64,000 nt of DNA. Origin: Belliella kenyensis (GTDB lineage: Bacteria; Bacteroidota; Bacteroidia; Cytophagales; Cyclobacteriaceae). Of this stretch, positions 52,165-61,633 are shown one piece after another. Location: contig NZ_JAKZGR010000004.1 of NCBI RefSeq assembly GCF_022549675.1, forward strand, positions 186,001-250,000, read 5' to 3'. The position numbers were made by a program, and so were the translations under genes. Numbering within the stretch: the stretch's first letter is position 1; each line of letters begins with the position of its first letter. A model generated the notes under the pieces. That model did not search any database and was not told where the DNA came from. It saw only the letters and a list, made by a program, of their open reading frames with translations.

Positions 52165-53286
52165 ATGAAAAAGCCAGACAACCCATTTATACTCAACACC
52201 TATCACGGAAAGGCATACTTCTGTGACAGAGAGGAAGACCTCATCAGACTAGAGGAACATATTAGAAACGGACGAAATATCGTACTATATGCTTGGAGAA
52301 GACTGGGGAAATCAGCACTTGTACATAGGTTCTTCGAGGAGCTAGAAAGTTCAGGTGACTATGAGACAGTATATGTAGACTTTCTTGGTGCTATCTCCAT
52401 GGATGATGCTGTCAATGAATTGGCCAAAGCCATTTTTGAAAGATTTGGAAAAACAAAAACTGGTCTTCATGCAACCATTCAAAAAATGATCTCATCCATC
52501 GGAGCCACTGTAGGGTTTGACCCTATATCAGGAACACCCACGCTGAATATTGGAGTCAACAGTTCCCCAAAAGAAGAACAATCTCTACATGCACTGGGGG
52601 AATTTCTCAACGAAAGAAAGAAAAAAATTGTAGTCGCAATAGATGAGTTTCAACAAGTATCCACGTACAACGAATCCAATGCTGAAGCCATATTCCGAGC
52701 CTGGACACAGAAATTCCCAAGTATCAGATTCATATTCTCAGGCAGTCACAGAGGGATGATGACGGAGATGTTTTTAGAAAAAAACAGGCCCTTCTATCAC
52801 AGCGCACAGCTACTTTCATTGAATCCTATCCCCGCTGAAAAATACATTCCATTTATCCAAGGACACTTCCAAGCTAAAAAAAAATCGATCAGTGAAGAAA
52901 TCATCCATTCTATCATTCATTGGGCAAGAGGGCAGACATATACCATACAATTGATTTGTAACTACCTCTACTCCCAATGTCAAGAAGTAAAATTAACTGA
53001 TGTAGAAAGGGTAAAGGCTGATATCCTAGGACAACAACAAGCGATTTTCGCCAATTTTCCAAAAATGCTCACCAAAACCCAATGGAAAGTCTTTCAAGCC
53101 ATTGCCAAAGAGGAACCCCTACAAAATCCACTTTCAAAAGATTTCATCAACAAATACAGACTTGGAGCAACTAGTTCGGTGAGTACAGCGATCAAGTCGC
53201 TTCAAAAACAAGAACTTGTTGTTGTAGATGATGACATCTATCTGGTTCATGAAGTATTATTAGCGAGGTGGATGGCAAGATTGTAA
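52165..53286 (+). CDS. ATP-binding protein, archaeal-type AAA ATPase with winged helix
   Basis: 373 residues. Walker A region YAWRRLGKSALV (about 42-53), Walker B KIVVAIDEFQQ (about 152-162), sensor FIFSGSHRG, then a helical lid (LNPIPAEKYIPFI) and a C-terminal winged helix (LSKDFINKYRLGATSSVSTAIKSLQKQELVV). Typical of the archaeal ATPase family found scattered through Bacteroidota. Function unknown; the wHTH and the palindrome in its promoter hint at autoregulation. Strong terminator follows directly. Confidence 0.87.
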   Translation: MKKPDNPFILNTYHGKAYFCDREEDLIRLEEHIRNGRNIVLYAWRRLGKSALVHRFFEELESSGDYETVYVDFLGAISMDDAVNELAKAIFERFGKTKTGLHATIQKMISSIGATVGFDPISGTPTLNIGVNSSPKEEQSLHALGEFLNERKKKIVVAIDEFQQVSTYNESNAEAIFRAWTQKFPSIRFIFSGSHRGMMTEMFLEKNRPFYHSAQLLSLNPIPAEKYIPFIQGHFQAKKKSISEEIIHSIIHWARGQTYTIQLICNYLYSQCQEVKLTDVERVKADILGQQQAIFANFPKMLTKTQWKVFQAIAKEEPLQNPLSKDFINKYRLGATSSVSTAIKSLQKQELVVVDDDIYLVHEVLLARWMARL

Positions 53287-53327
53287 AAAAAGCCCTCTAG
53301 GGAAAATTTCCGAAAAGGGCTTTTTTT
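53287..53327 (+). terminator. terminator of the ATPase at 52165
   Basis: Stem AAAAAGCCCT / AGGGCTTTTT with a 19-base loop and extra T. It starts right after the stop codon. Confidence 0.85.
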
Positions 53328-53471
53328 ATTGATTAGCTAAAATCCCCAAGACCAGGTTGTAATCGATTGATTTATAATGTCAATAGAACTTCCAGTTTTC
53401 ACTCGATTATCTAACAACTTATTGGTGGTGAATAAAAAACTGAATGGTCTACGGATTTGCTTTAATAGGTT

Positions 53472-54791
53472 TTACCAAGTAAACAAGCCATCATTGAGGC
53501 TCTGTAAAGCTTGCTTTTTGTATTGTGCATCTACCAAGAGAGATACGTTATGCCTACTACCACCATATGAAACCATACGAACTGGATATTCAGTAAGGCA
53601 ATTCATGATTTGAGCTACACTACCTTTGGATTCGGCAATTTGGTTACCTACTATAGAAATGATTGCTTGATCACTGTCTACTTCCACAGAGCCATAAGTT
53701 TCTAATTCTTTTATGATTTCCTTCAAGTGAGTCGTATCATCTATGGTGACAGACACCGCTACCTCCGAAGTTGTGATCATATCGATTGAAGTCTTGTACT
53801 TTTCAAAAACCTCAAATACTTTTCTCAAGAAGCCATACGCCAAAAGCATTCTGCTTGACTTGATCTTGATCGCAGTAATACCATCTTTGGCAGCCAAAGC
53901 TTTTACGCCGGTACCTTGTTCTTTAGCTGTAATAGTTGTCCCAGGAGCGTCAGGCTCCATTGTATTGAGAAGTTTGACTGGTATATTATACTGCTGGGCA
54001 GGCCAAATAGATGCTGGATGGAGAATTTTGGCACCAAAATAAGCCAACTCAGCCGCTTCATCAAATGAAAGTTGCGCTATCGGACGAGTCTTGTCCACGA
54101 TTCGAGGATCATTGTTGTGCATCCCATCGATGTCTGTCCATATTTCTACGACCTCTGCATTGATCGCTGCACCCATAAGCGAGGCAGAGTAATCAGACCC
54201 ACCCCTTTTGAGATTATCTACCTCGTTTCTATGATTTTTGCAAATGTAGCCTTGAGTGACAAAAATGCTCTCATCAGGATAATTTATCAGAATGCTTTTA
54301 ATCTTATCAGAGATTTTTTTGAGTTCTGGCTCATTGTTTTCATCAATACTCATGAAATCCAATGCGGGTAAAAATACCGCTGGCACATCAAGTTCTTGAA
54401 GCAAAGTATAAAATAGCTTGGTAGATAATAGCTCCCCTTGTGCAAGGATATCCCTATTGATGGCTTCGTTGAAAGAAATTTTGAGGATGATGTTCAAAAA
54501 CTCAAAATGTTCCGCAATTATCTTTTCAGCCTTTTTCTGTGCAGAGCTAGTTTTTAGCAATTCCTTATAAAATGCTAAATAATGCTTGTGCAAGGTATCG
54601 ATTCTCTCTTTAGCCAAATCTTTATTGGCATCTGCGAGAGCTTCGCCAATACCTACTAGTGCATTGGTCGTACCAGACAATGCAGAGAGAACAACAATCT
54701 TCTTCTTTTTGTCTCTTGTGATCAAATCTTTGACTTGATGCATTCTTTCGGGTCTACCTACAGAGGTGCCACCGAATTTCATGATTTTCAT
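53472..54791 (-). CDS. lysC: aspartate kinase
   Basis: 439 residues. N-terminal MKIMKFGGTSVG (kinase KFGGTS), EIWTDIDGMHNNDPRIV (aspartate/ATP binding), RILHPASIWPAQ-type segment, then two ACT regulatory domains (about residues 300-439). It phosphorylates L-aspartate as the first step toward lysine, threonine and methionine. A monofunctional enzyme, not fused to homoserine dehydrogenase. Feedback control by ACT domains is expected but the effector cannot be read. Confidence 0.93.
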   Translation of the reverse strand: MKIMKFGGTSVGRPERMHQVKDLITRDKKKKIVVLSALSGTTNALVGIGEALADANKDLAKERIDTLHKHYLAFYKELLKTSSAQKKAEKIIAEHFEFLNIILKISFNEAINRDILAQGELLSTKLFYTLLQELDVPAVFLPALDFMSIDENNEPELKKISDKIKSILINYPDESIFVTQGYICKNHRNEVDNLKRGGSDYSASLMGAAINAEVVEIWTDIDGMHNNDPRIVDKTRPIAQLSFDEAAELAYFGAKILHPASIWPAQQYNIPVKLLNTMEPDAPGTTITAKEQGTGVKALAAKDGITAIKIKSSRMLLAYGFLRKVFEVFEKYKTSIDMITTSEVAVSVTIDDTTHLKEIIKELETYGSVEVDSDQAIISIVGNQIAESKGSVAQIMNCLTEYPVRMVSYGGSRHNVSLLVDAQYKKQALQSLNDGLFTW

Positions 54792-54822
54792 GGTTTATAC
54801 TAGGTTTGATTAGTTTTGATTT

Positions 54823-55299
54823 TTAAAATCCAAGCATTTTGATTGCAGTTATGGCAGCTTCATCTCCCTTGTTTCCATGCTTGCCGCCTGCTCTGTCTAA
54901 TGCTTGCTGCATAGTATCTGGAGTCAAGACTCCAAATATAACTGGCTTATTGTACTTCAATCCAACATTGGTGATTCCATGAGCTACTGCATCACAGATA
55001 AAATCAAAGTGTCGAGTCTCTCCTTGAATCACACAACCTAAACATATCACTGCATCTATCTCCTCTATCTCTGCTAACCATTGAGCTCCTAATGTAAGCT
55101 CAAATGACCCTGGAACTTCTTTTTTGTAGATATTCTCTTTTTTGACTCCGTATTTGAGCAAGGTTTCCAATGCACCACCGTAAAGTGATGATGTAATTTG
55201 ATCATTCCATTCTGATACTACTATTCCAAACTTTTTGTTTGACATGTCTACGATATTTTTCTCAGAATATTCACTAAGACTTTTGAGTGAAGTTGCCAT
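54823..55299 (-). CDS. ribH: 6,7-dimethyl-8-ribityllumazine synthase
   Basis: 158 residues. VVSEWNDQITSSLYGGALETLL, VPGSFELTLGAQWLA, CLGCVIQGETRHFDFIC (catalytic His in the TxHxDxI region), PVIFGVLTPDTMQQALDRAGGKHGNKGDEAA. Penultimate enzyme of riboflavin biosynthesis; forms icosahedral or pentameric assemblies. It lies 31 bases upstream of lysC in the same direction. Complete. Confidence 0.95.
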   Translation of the reverse strand: MATSLKSLSEYSEKNIVDMSNKKFGIVVSEWNDQITSSLYGGALETLLKYGVKKENIYKKEVPGSFELTLGAQWLAEIEEIDAVICLGCVIQGETRHFDFICDAVAHGITNVGLKYNKPVIFGVLTPDTMQQALDRAGGKHGNKGDEAAITAIKMLGF

Positions 55300-55339
55300 A
55301 TGTGGATTTTTTTTTGATTTCTAAATGAGATAAGTATAT

Positions 55340-55372
55340 AAAAAAAGAGTAAGACCTATGAGGCCTTACTCT
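55340..55372 (-). terminator. terminator of the TPR protein gene
   Basis: On the minus strand AGAGTAAGGCC / GGTCTTACTCT (one mismatch) with loop TCATA and a T run of at least six. It lies 27 bases after the stop at 55399. Confidence 0.8.
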
Positions 55373-55398
55373 TCTCTAATGCTTTGGGTACACAAGCA

Positions 55399-56106
55399 TT
55401 ACCTAGAGGCAAGACCTTCTAAGCGTGCTTTGTGCTTTCGTGCATTTGTAAATTCGTATGACTCGAAGTATTTCTCTTCAATTGTTTCGTAAGTTTTGAT
55501 AGCGCTTTCGTTGTCTCCTGCTTCCTCATAGGCTATTGCCAACTTATTCAAGTATCTCGGGGTGAAATATTTGTTCTCATTTTCAGTGGCTGCTTTCCTG
55601 TAATAAGAAATAGCCTCTTTGGTGTTTGCTAGTTCTAAATAAGCATCACCTATCAAAGCAAAAGCCTTTGCTTGCACAAAGTAATCATCAGAAGAGAATT
55701 TCTTTAAATGATTTATAGCATCTTCAAATTTACCTTCTGAAAGATATATAGATCCTATGTAGAAATTAGCAAGTTTTGCTGCGTCAGTTCCTGAATATTG
55801 ATCAGCGATTTTCAACAATCCTGCACTGTTACCATCACCATTCAATGCCAAATCAGTTTGATCCTGCTCAAAATAATAGACCGCTTGAAACATTTCTGCC
55901 TGAGCCTTCTTATTTTGATTTTGTTTGTTGATCTGGATGAACAATACTCCTGCTATGACAAGCACAAGGACGATTAATATTCCTCCAAAGATTTTGGAAT
56001 TTTGCTTCACAAAATTCTCTCCTCTTTCTAATCTGGTTGCAATTACTTCTGGGTTCTCCAAAAGTTCGTATTCTACTTCGCTATTTTTTGTCTCTTTCTT
56101 AGCCAT
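55399..56106 (-). CDS. membrane-anchored TPR repeat protein
   Basis: 235 residues: cytoplasmic N-terminus, one membrane helix (about 41-60), then TPR-like repeats (YFEQDQTDLALNG, AAKLANFYIGSIYLSEGKFEDAINHLKKF, AKAFALIGDAYLELANTKEAISYYRKAA, LNKLAIAYEEAGDNESAIKTYETI). Architecture resembles YfgM, a periplasmic TPR protein that works with SecYEG and PpiD; a close functional equivalence is only a suggestion. Followed by its own terminator. Confidence 0.82.
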   Translation of the reverse strand: MAKKETKNSEVEYELLENPEVIATRLERGENFVKQNSKIFGGILIVLVLVIAGVLFIQINKQNQNKKAQAEMFQAVYYFEQDQTDLALNGDGNSAGLLKIADQYSGTDAAKLANFYIGSIYLSEGKFEDAINHLKKFSSDDYFVQAKAFALIGDAYLELANTKEAISYYRKAATENENKYFTPRYLNKLAIAYEEAGDNESAIKTYETIEEKYFESYEFTNARKHKARLEGLASR

Positions 56107-56221
56107 TCTATGAAAATTATTGGCGCAAAGATATATTTCTTTAAAACAAATGCAAAGTTATAATTAGAATACATAAAAACTTCTAGGTGTATTTGTCATA
56201 ATTTAACTTCAATTGTATGAC

Positions 56222-56258
56222 AAAAACAAAAAACCTCCACGTATCCGCAGAGGTTTTC
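56222..56258 (-). terminator. terminator of pdhA
   Basis: On the minus strand AAACCTC ... GAGGTTTTTTG, with a 12-base loop, 21 bases after the pdhA stop. Confidence 0.8.
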
Positions 56259-56278
56259 AATATTTTCGACTTTTGAGA

Positions 56279-57298
56279 CTATTCCATCACAAAAGGATAA
56301 TCTTCCTGGATGTAAACATCTTTGAAAGCATCCTGACCGTCTGGCCAAGGAGACTCTTCTGCAAATTTCACAGCATCATCTACTTGTTTTTTGACCCTTT
56401 TGTCTATTTCTTTGATTTCATCTTCTGTTAATATATTGTTTTCTACTATTGTAGCTTTTACTTGCTCGATTGGATCTCTTTTTTTGTATTCTTCGACTTC
56501 CTCACGGGTTCTATACTTCTGAGGATCTGACATGGAGTGACCCTTGTATCTATATGTTCTGAACTCAAGCAAAGTTGGTCCATCACCTTTTCTTGCTCTT
56601 TCAGCCGCTTCAGCTACTGCTTCATGGATTGCTTCTACATTCATCCCATCTACTGGGAATGAAGGCATGTCATAAGCCTCACCTATTTTATAAAGCTCAG
56701 TGACGTTGGAAGTCCTTGCTACTGAAGTACCCATAGCATAGCCATTATTTTCTATAACAAAGATAACGGGTGTCTTATAAAGCATGGCAAGATTGAATGC
56801 TTCATGCACTGCACCTTGTCTTACTGCACCATCACCCATGTGACAGATGCAAAGGTTCTTTGTACCACGATACTTTTCAGCAAAGCCTATACCAAGCCCC
56901 ATAGGTACTTGAGCACCTACGATTCCATGACCACCCATGAAATTTCTTTCTTTGTCAAAGATGTGCATAGAACCTCCCTTACCTTTGGTGGTACCTGTAG
57001 CTTTTCCATAAAGCTCTGCCATCACAGCTCCTGGATCAGTTCCGAGACCTAGTGGATGAGCATGATCTCTGTAAGCCGTGATCCATTTGTCGTCTTTTTC
57101 CAATGCTGTAATCGCTCCAGAAGCGCAAGCCTCCTGACCAATGTACAAATGACAAAATCCTCGGATTTTTTGCTGACCATATAGCTGACCAGCTTTTTCT
57201 TCAAACTTTCTCATCAACAACATGCTTTCATACCAGTAAGCATACGTTTCTTTGGAATATTTCGCTTTTGACTTTGCAGTCGTACTCTTCTTTGCCAT
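56279..57298 (-). CDS. pdhA: pyruvate dehydrogenase E1 component, alpha subunit
   Basis: 339 residues. RKFEEKAGQLYGQQKIRGFCHLYIGQEA (N-terminal), GKATGTTKGKGGSMH, the thiamine diphosphate motif GDGAVRQGAVHEAFNLAMLYKTPVIFVIENN (GDG...NN), and the phosphorylation-loop-like YRYKGHSMSDPQKYRTREEV. With an E1 beta subunit it decarboxylates pyruvate in the PDH complex. No beta subunit or E2 gene is in the window, so the complex is encoded at separate places. Preceded by a good -7 box (57333-57340). Confidence 0.94.
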   Translation of the reverse strand: MAKKSTTAKSKAKYSKETYAYWYESMLLMRKFEEKAGQLYGQQKIRGFCHLYIGQEACASGAITALEKDDKWITAYRDHAHPLGLGTDPGAVMAELYGKATGTTKGKGGSMHIFDKERNFMGGHGIVGAQVPMGLGIGFAEKYRGTKNLCICHMGDGAVRQGAVHEAFNLAMLYKTPVIFVIENNGYAMGTSVARTSNVTELYKIGEAYDMPSFPVDGMNVEAIHEAVAEAAERARKGDGPTLLEFRTYRYKGHSMSDPQKYRTREEVEEYKKRDPIEQVKATIVENNILTEDEIKEIDKRVKKQVDDAVKFAEESPWPDGQDAFKDVYIQEDYPFVME

Positions 57299-57332
57299 AT
57301 CGTTTGTTATAAAATATGCTAAATTTAGGCCT

Positions 57333-57340
57333 CAAATATA
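57333..57340 (-). promoter_or_regulatory. putative -7 box of the pdhA promoter
   Basis: TATATTTG on the minus strand, a perfect TAnnTTTG match, 35 bases from the pdhA start. No convincing -33 box at the right spacing. Confidence 0.35.
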
Positions 57341-57403
57341 ATCAAAAGGGCTGAATTTTAAGGCTGAATGCGAAAATACTCCAAAAACCCTAAGTTTCTA
57401 AAT

Positions 57404-58516
57404 ATGCACTTAAAAAATCTCCATCTTAATCAGTTTAAAAATTATAAATCCGCTAAACTTGAGTTTTCTGAGGAGATCAATTGTATGACGGGTATCAATG
57501 GTTCTGGTAAGACAAATCTTCTAGATGCGATTCATTATCTATGCTTGACCAAAAGCGCATTCAATACGCAAGACAATCAGAATATACTCCATAATCAGGA
57601 TTTCTTTTCTTTATTTGGCTCTTTTGAATCTGAAGGTGGATCATTGGATGTGAGATGCATTGTGGAGTCAGGTAAGAAAAAGCAGCTTTTACAAAATGGA
57701 AAAATCTTAGAAAAAATGAGTGATCATGTAGGTACGCTTCCAGTGGTATTGATAGCTCCTGATGACACTTCTCTTATCAAAGAAGGAAGCGAAGAAAGAA
57801 GAAGATTCTTTGATTCCATGCTTTGTCAATTAGACAAAAGCTACATGAACGCCTTGGTCAGGTATCAGCATTTTCTAAAGCAAAGGAATGCATTACTTAA
57901 GCAATTCGCAGAAAATGGACGTGTAAACAAATTGCTAATTGAACCCTACGATGTAGAACTGATTCGACTATCACGGCAAATTTCAATGGCTAGGAAAGAA
58001 TTCATAGAAACCTATAGGCCTATCCTCTTGGATCATTATGCTGAAATTGCTCAATCACGGGAAAATGTGGGCATCCAATACACGACCACCTGCTTGGAAG
58101 ATACATTTGAACAACAATTTGTTCAAAATCAAAGTAGAGATATCTTGCTACGTCGGACATCAGCTGGTATACACAAAGATGATTTTGTATTCGAAATTGA
58201 CCAATATCCCATCAAGAAATTTGGCTCACAAGGTCAGCAAAAATCCTTTCTAATTGCCCTCAAGCTAGCACAATTCGAGATATTCTATACCAAAAAATCT
58301 ACCAAGCCTATTCTGCTGCTAGATGATATATTTGATAAGCTAGATGATCATAGAATTGAAAAACTCATGTTACTAGTCGGAGATCACCGATTTGGTCAAT
58401 TATTCATCACAGATGCAAGACCCGAGAGATCAATTCAGATACTTAAAGGCATGAAGGCCCATGTTAAGTTTTTTCGAGTGAATCAAGGAGTAATAGAAGA
58501 AATACCTCATCAGTAG
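57404..58516 (+). CDS. recF: DNA replication/repair protein RecF
   Basis: About 370 residues from ATG 57404 (MHLKNLHLNQFKNYKSAKLEF); the frame opens 12 codons earlier without conserved sequence. SMC-like ATPase: Walker A GINGSGKTN (about 33), helical arms, the signature FGSQGQQKSFLIALKLAQ (about 282-299) and Walker B ILLLDDIFDKLDDHR. RecF, with RecO and RecR, loads RecA at gaps. It is divergent from pdhA and its end overlaps the convergent DoxX gene by seven bases. Confidence 0.93.
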   Translation: MHLKNLHLNQFKNYKSAKLEFSEEINCMTGINGSGKTNLLDAIHYLCLTKSAFNTQDNQNILHNQDFFSLFGSFESEGGSLDVRCIVESGKKKQLLQNGKILEKMSDHVGTLPVVLIAPDDTSLIKEGSEERRRFFDSMLCQLDKSYMNALVRYQHFLKQRNALLKQFAENGRVNKLLIEPYDVELIRLSRQISMARKEFIETYRPILLDHYAEIAQSRENVGIQYTTTCLEDTFEQQFVQNQSRDILLRRTSAGIHKDDFVFEIDQYPIKKFGSQGQQKSFLIALKLAQFEIFYTKKSTKPILLLDDIFDKLDDHRIEKLMLLVGDHRFGQLFITDARPERSIQILKGMKAHVKFFRVNQGVIEEIPHQ

Positions 58517-58926
58517 CGATTCTTCTTTCTAATCTGAGCATCCAAAGAATATGCACCAGGTCCTAAAAGAAACAAACTCACAAATACAGTAAGATACATC
58601 AATGATAGCTCTTTATCACCAAATGGATCACCAGCATGTGCTACAAATGCCGCCACCAGCATGGCAATGATCAGAGGAACTAACGATACTCTTGTCAAAA
58701 ATCCAATGGCCAAAAATAGTGCACAGAAAAACTCCGCAAAGATTACTAACTGAAGCGATACTGCTGGGCCAAGGCCTATAGGGTCGGCAAAGTTCTGTAG
58801 ATTGCTTGAAAAATTAGAAAGCTTGGCCCATCCATGTGTAGCCATCATCAATCCTGCCCCAGCTCTGAGTATCAATAGGGCCAAGTCTTTTAAAATCGTG
58901 TTACTAAAGAAAATAAGTCTTTTCAT
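58510..58926 (-). CDS. DoxX family membrane protein
   Basis: 138 residues with four membrane helices. The family's RAGAGLMMATHGWAKL opening and FAEFFCALFLAIGFLTR second-helix region are clear; the loop AHAGDPFGDKELSLMYLTVF precedes the last helix. DoxX proteins are small quinone-related or redox-stress membrane proteins of mostly unknown role. Single gene, convergent with recF. Confidence 0.88.
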   Translation of the reverse strand: MKRLIFFSNTILKDLALLILRAGAGLMMATHGWAKLSNFSSNLQNFADPIGLGPAVSLQLVIFAEFFCALFLAIGFLTRVSLVPLIIAMLVAAFVAHAGDPFGDKELSLMYLTVFVSLFLLGPGAYSLDAQIRKKNRY

Positions 58927-59031
58927 TCTTAAAGTTGGTTAAGCGTTTTCTTAATTATACGATCTATTAACAATATTGCGAATGAATGGTTAATTTCACG
59001 TCTTAGATCATGAAGATAATTCCTTAATTCT

Positions 59032-60174
59032 ATGAAGTCAATAAAATGTCGCACTAAAACCCTCTTAGGGTTAATTTTATTCCTTTTCACTTGTACTGCT
59101 TCTTTTGGACAGCAAAGCTATTCTGACAATTTTGTATCATATATGTCAGGTCTTGAAAACTTTGTTCAAAACGATCTTTACAGCAAAGTAAGTCAATTCC
59201 TGTACGATGTAGAGGAAACCCCTGAGCCAGCAACCTACATAGAGTTTGTCCGAGATGTCAAAAAAGAGCTCTACCAGTATCATCAATCCCATAAATCAGA
59301 CTTAATGGAAGATGAAGTAGATGCAGCAGAATCATTTATCCAAACAATGCTCATCCAGCTAGCTGAACTTTACCTTGATAGAGCCCAAGAGTATGAAATA
59401 AGTGTAAAGCAAAAATTTCTCCATGATTACCTTCGGGAATTGGGTTTGAATAAAGAAATTCAGGTACTCTCTGATGATATTGCCCGGTCGATCATGATGG
59501 CTCTCCATTCTGCTATGAAAATTCCATTCGGAATGACTAATGATGAAATTGCTTCTTATGTAGCTTCAAACAGAGAATCAGATAGAGAATTGCTCTTGGC
59601 CTCAAGTATCATCAATGACATGCTTATGCTGGCCAAAAGCTACGATCAAAGTGAGAAATCAATCGATACTTTCAAAAAAGAGTATCATGAGTCAAGCTAT
59701 ACTCCTACCATGGAAGAATTACTGACTTCATTAGAAAAATTAAAGCCTGGAGCTGAAGTAGAGAACTTTTCATTTATAGACTTGGAGGGTAAATCAGTCA
59801 GTTTGGAAAAATATAAAGATAAAATAATCTACCTTGACTTATGGGCAAGCTGGTGTGGTCCATGTATCCAAACTTTCAGAACAAAGACACCAGATTTTGA
59901 AATGCAACTCAGGGATCAATCCGATATCGTTCTAGTCTATGTATCCATAGATGAGAAAGAAGAATCTTGGAAAAATTTCTTGGACAAAAATCCATTGAGA
60001 GGCGAGCATTTGTATGCGGGAAAGGGTTTTGAAGCACCTATCATGAAGTATTTCAAAGTATGGGGCATACCTAGATACTTGATAATAGGTAAAGACAATA
60101 AACTAGTCAATCCAAATGCGCCAAGACCTGGAGATGAAGCACTTTCGGTATTGTTCGAGATGGTTGGCAAGTAG
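59032..60174 (+). CDS. TlpA-like thioredoxin-domain protein, secreted
   Basis: 380 residues. Signal peptide (residues 1-27, ending ASFGQQ), a helical N-terminal region of about 200 residues, then a TlpA/ResA-type thioredoxin domain: DLWASWCGPCIQTFR (WCGPC near residue 273-277) and a cis-Pro segment VWGIPRYLIIG. Extracytoplasmic thiol-disulfide exchange; often paired with cytochrome c maturation or polysaccharide loci. The ccm genes here are far away, so no partner is assigned. Confidence 0.87.
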   Translation: MKSIKCRTKTLLGLILFLFTCTASFGQQSYSDNFVSYMSGLENFVQNDLYSKVSQFLYDVEETPEPATYIEFVRDVKKELYQYHQSHKSDLMEDEVDAAESFIQTMLIQLAELYLDRAQEYEISVKQKFLHDYLRELGLNKEIQVLSDDIARSIMMALHSAMKIPFGMTNDEIASYVASNRESDRELLLASSIINDMLMLAKSYDQSEKSIDTFKKEYHESSYTPTMEELLTSLEKLKPGAEVENFSFIDLEGKSVSLEKYKDKIIYLDLWASWCGPCIQTFRTKTPDFEMQLRDQSDIVLVYVSIDEKEESWKNFLDKNPLRGEHLYAGKGFEAPIMKYFKVWGIPRYLIIGKDNKLVNPNAPRPGDEALSVLFEMVGK

Positions 60175-60332
60175 AGTTTTATGGCAGTTCATTCCACAAA
60201 GTCTGGGTAAGGTGTTATCCTAAAATGAAGGCCTTTTAACATTGGATCATTTCTAAATACAAAAATTAGCTTCATTCTCACCTTGTCAAATATCAAACTC
60301 GAAATAGACAAAATTGATATTTTAATAACTTC

Positions 60333-60378
60333 AAAAAACAGTCCTCTTCATAATATATGTGAAGAGGACTGTTTTATT
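60333..60378. terminator. bidirectional terminator between TlpA-like gene and nucleotidyltransferase
   Basis: Perfect 14-bp stem AACAGTCCTCTTCA / TGAAGAGGACTGTT with T-rich flanks on both sides (TTTTATT on plus, TTTTTT on minus). Convergent genes use it. Confidence 0.85.
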
Positions 60379-60407
60379 AGAGGGAAATTTTTAATCAATG
60401 ATTACCA

Positions 60408-61313
60408 TCATCCCCATAGCGATTCTGGATATTCACCAGATTCATGCAGTGATTTGAGTGAGGTGATTACCACTGGTTTGTCTTCTGTATAGGTAACACC
60501 AAACCAAGTTTTTCCACCTTCTAATATTTCCACAGCAGCTCTTCCAGACTCTATAAGGTTATTTGCTACCAATGGGATAAAGAATTCTGATTTTATGTTA
60601 TCCTTGTTTTTTGGCAAAAACTCTAGCCACATAGATTCGATATCATTGAAGATGGCAGGGTGAAATCCCCAAAAATTCATAGAAACGGGAGTGTTCTCTG
60701 CAATTTCTATAGCTTCATCATTTCCTCTGGCAATTATCTTTCCATCTTCACGCGCTATAGAAGTTCTTTCCACCATGCCTATCAGTTGATTCGAAGCATT
60801 TGTAGTACACACACCCCTACTAACGGTTCCGTTTTCGGACAATACATTTTGAATAGCATAGCCTACCATTGCATGAAGATTTGGTTGTACACCAGATTGT
60901 AAGAATTTACTCAAAATCTCAAAAGCTTCCTTGCCATAAAAGTCATCGGCATTGATCACAGCAAAAGGTTCTTTTACAGCTTCTTTTGCACAAAGCACTG
61001 CATGAGCAGTTCCATAAGGCTTGATTCGATCAGGATTTTGGAATTCTTTCGGTACAAAAGAGGTGATAGACTGCAAGACAAACTCAGCATCTATCTTACC
61101 CTCAATCTTTGGAAGAAATTTCTCTTTTGCTAGTTCTAAAATTTCTTCACGAACGATAAAAACTACTTTCCCAAATCCTGCTCTGATTGCGTCATAGATG
61201 GAGTATTCTAAAATTGTCTCTCCATTTGGTCCAAATCCATCGATTTGCTTATTACCTCCGTATCGACTACCCATTCCGGCCGCCAATACCAAAAGCGTTG
61301 GTTTTTGATTCAT
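60408..61313 (-). CDS. nucleotidyltransferase family protein (NDP-sugar-pyrophosphorylase-like)
   Basis: About 301 residues from ATG 61313 (MNQKPTLLVLAAGMGSRYGG). The start motif AAGMGSRYGGNKQ (GxGSRxxxxKQ, a GXGXRX10K-like nucleotide site), AVINADDFYG (metal Asp pair) and GTAHAVLCAKEA are those of sugar-1-phosphate nucleotidyltransferases. The C-terminus lacks a hexapeptide acyltransferase domain. The substrate is not readable; a neighbour choline/phospho-sugar gene is not present. Complete. Confidence 0.85.
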   Translation of the reverse strand: MNQKPTLLVLAAGMGSRYGGNKQIDGFGPNGETILEYSIYDAIRAGFGKVVFIVREEILELAKEKFLPKIEGKIDAEFVLQSITSFVPKEFQNPDRIKPYGTAHAVLCAKEAVKEPFAVINADDFYGKEAFEILSKFLQSGVQPNLHAMVGYAIQNVLSENGTVSRGVCTTNASNQLIGMVERTSIAREDGKIIARGNDEAIEIAENTPVSMNFWGFHPAIFNDIESMWLEFLPKNKDNIKSEFFIPLVANNLIESGRAAVEILEGGKTWFGVTYTEDKPVVITSLKSLHESGEYPESLWG

Positions 61314-61633
61314 TATTGAAAATATAGGTTTTGATTCCACACATTCAAAATTAACCCTTTCCATCCACGATCAAAGCCTATAATGAAAAAATGTACATCT
61401 ATTTCAATTATTTAAATCACCAATAAACAGATTATATGGTTTCAAAACGACCTATAAAAACGATTTTTATGTATTGCAATAAAGAATAAAGGTTGTTTTT
61501 TACCCCTAAAAATAATTTATAATATCAAATTACTTGAAAACAGGTTTATTTTTTATCTTGAATTATCTATTTATCAAATTTTGTTTTAGATTTGATGTTG
61601 AAATTCAAGAAAACCACTAATTCTTTGTCTAAA
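61314..61633. other. divergent intergenic region upstream of the PII-Amt operon
   Basis: 320 AT-rich bases between a minus-strand and a plus-strand gene; both promoters must be here. No sigma-54 box, recognised riboswitch or clear -7/-33 pair was found. Confidence 0.4.

Noticed and set aside
60283..60492. 69-codon plus-strand open frame after the TlpA-like gene
   Set aside because: It spans the terminator hairpin at 60333-60378 and overlaps the convergent nucleotidyltransferase gene; no family features.
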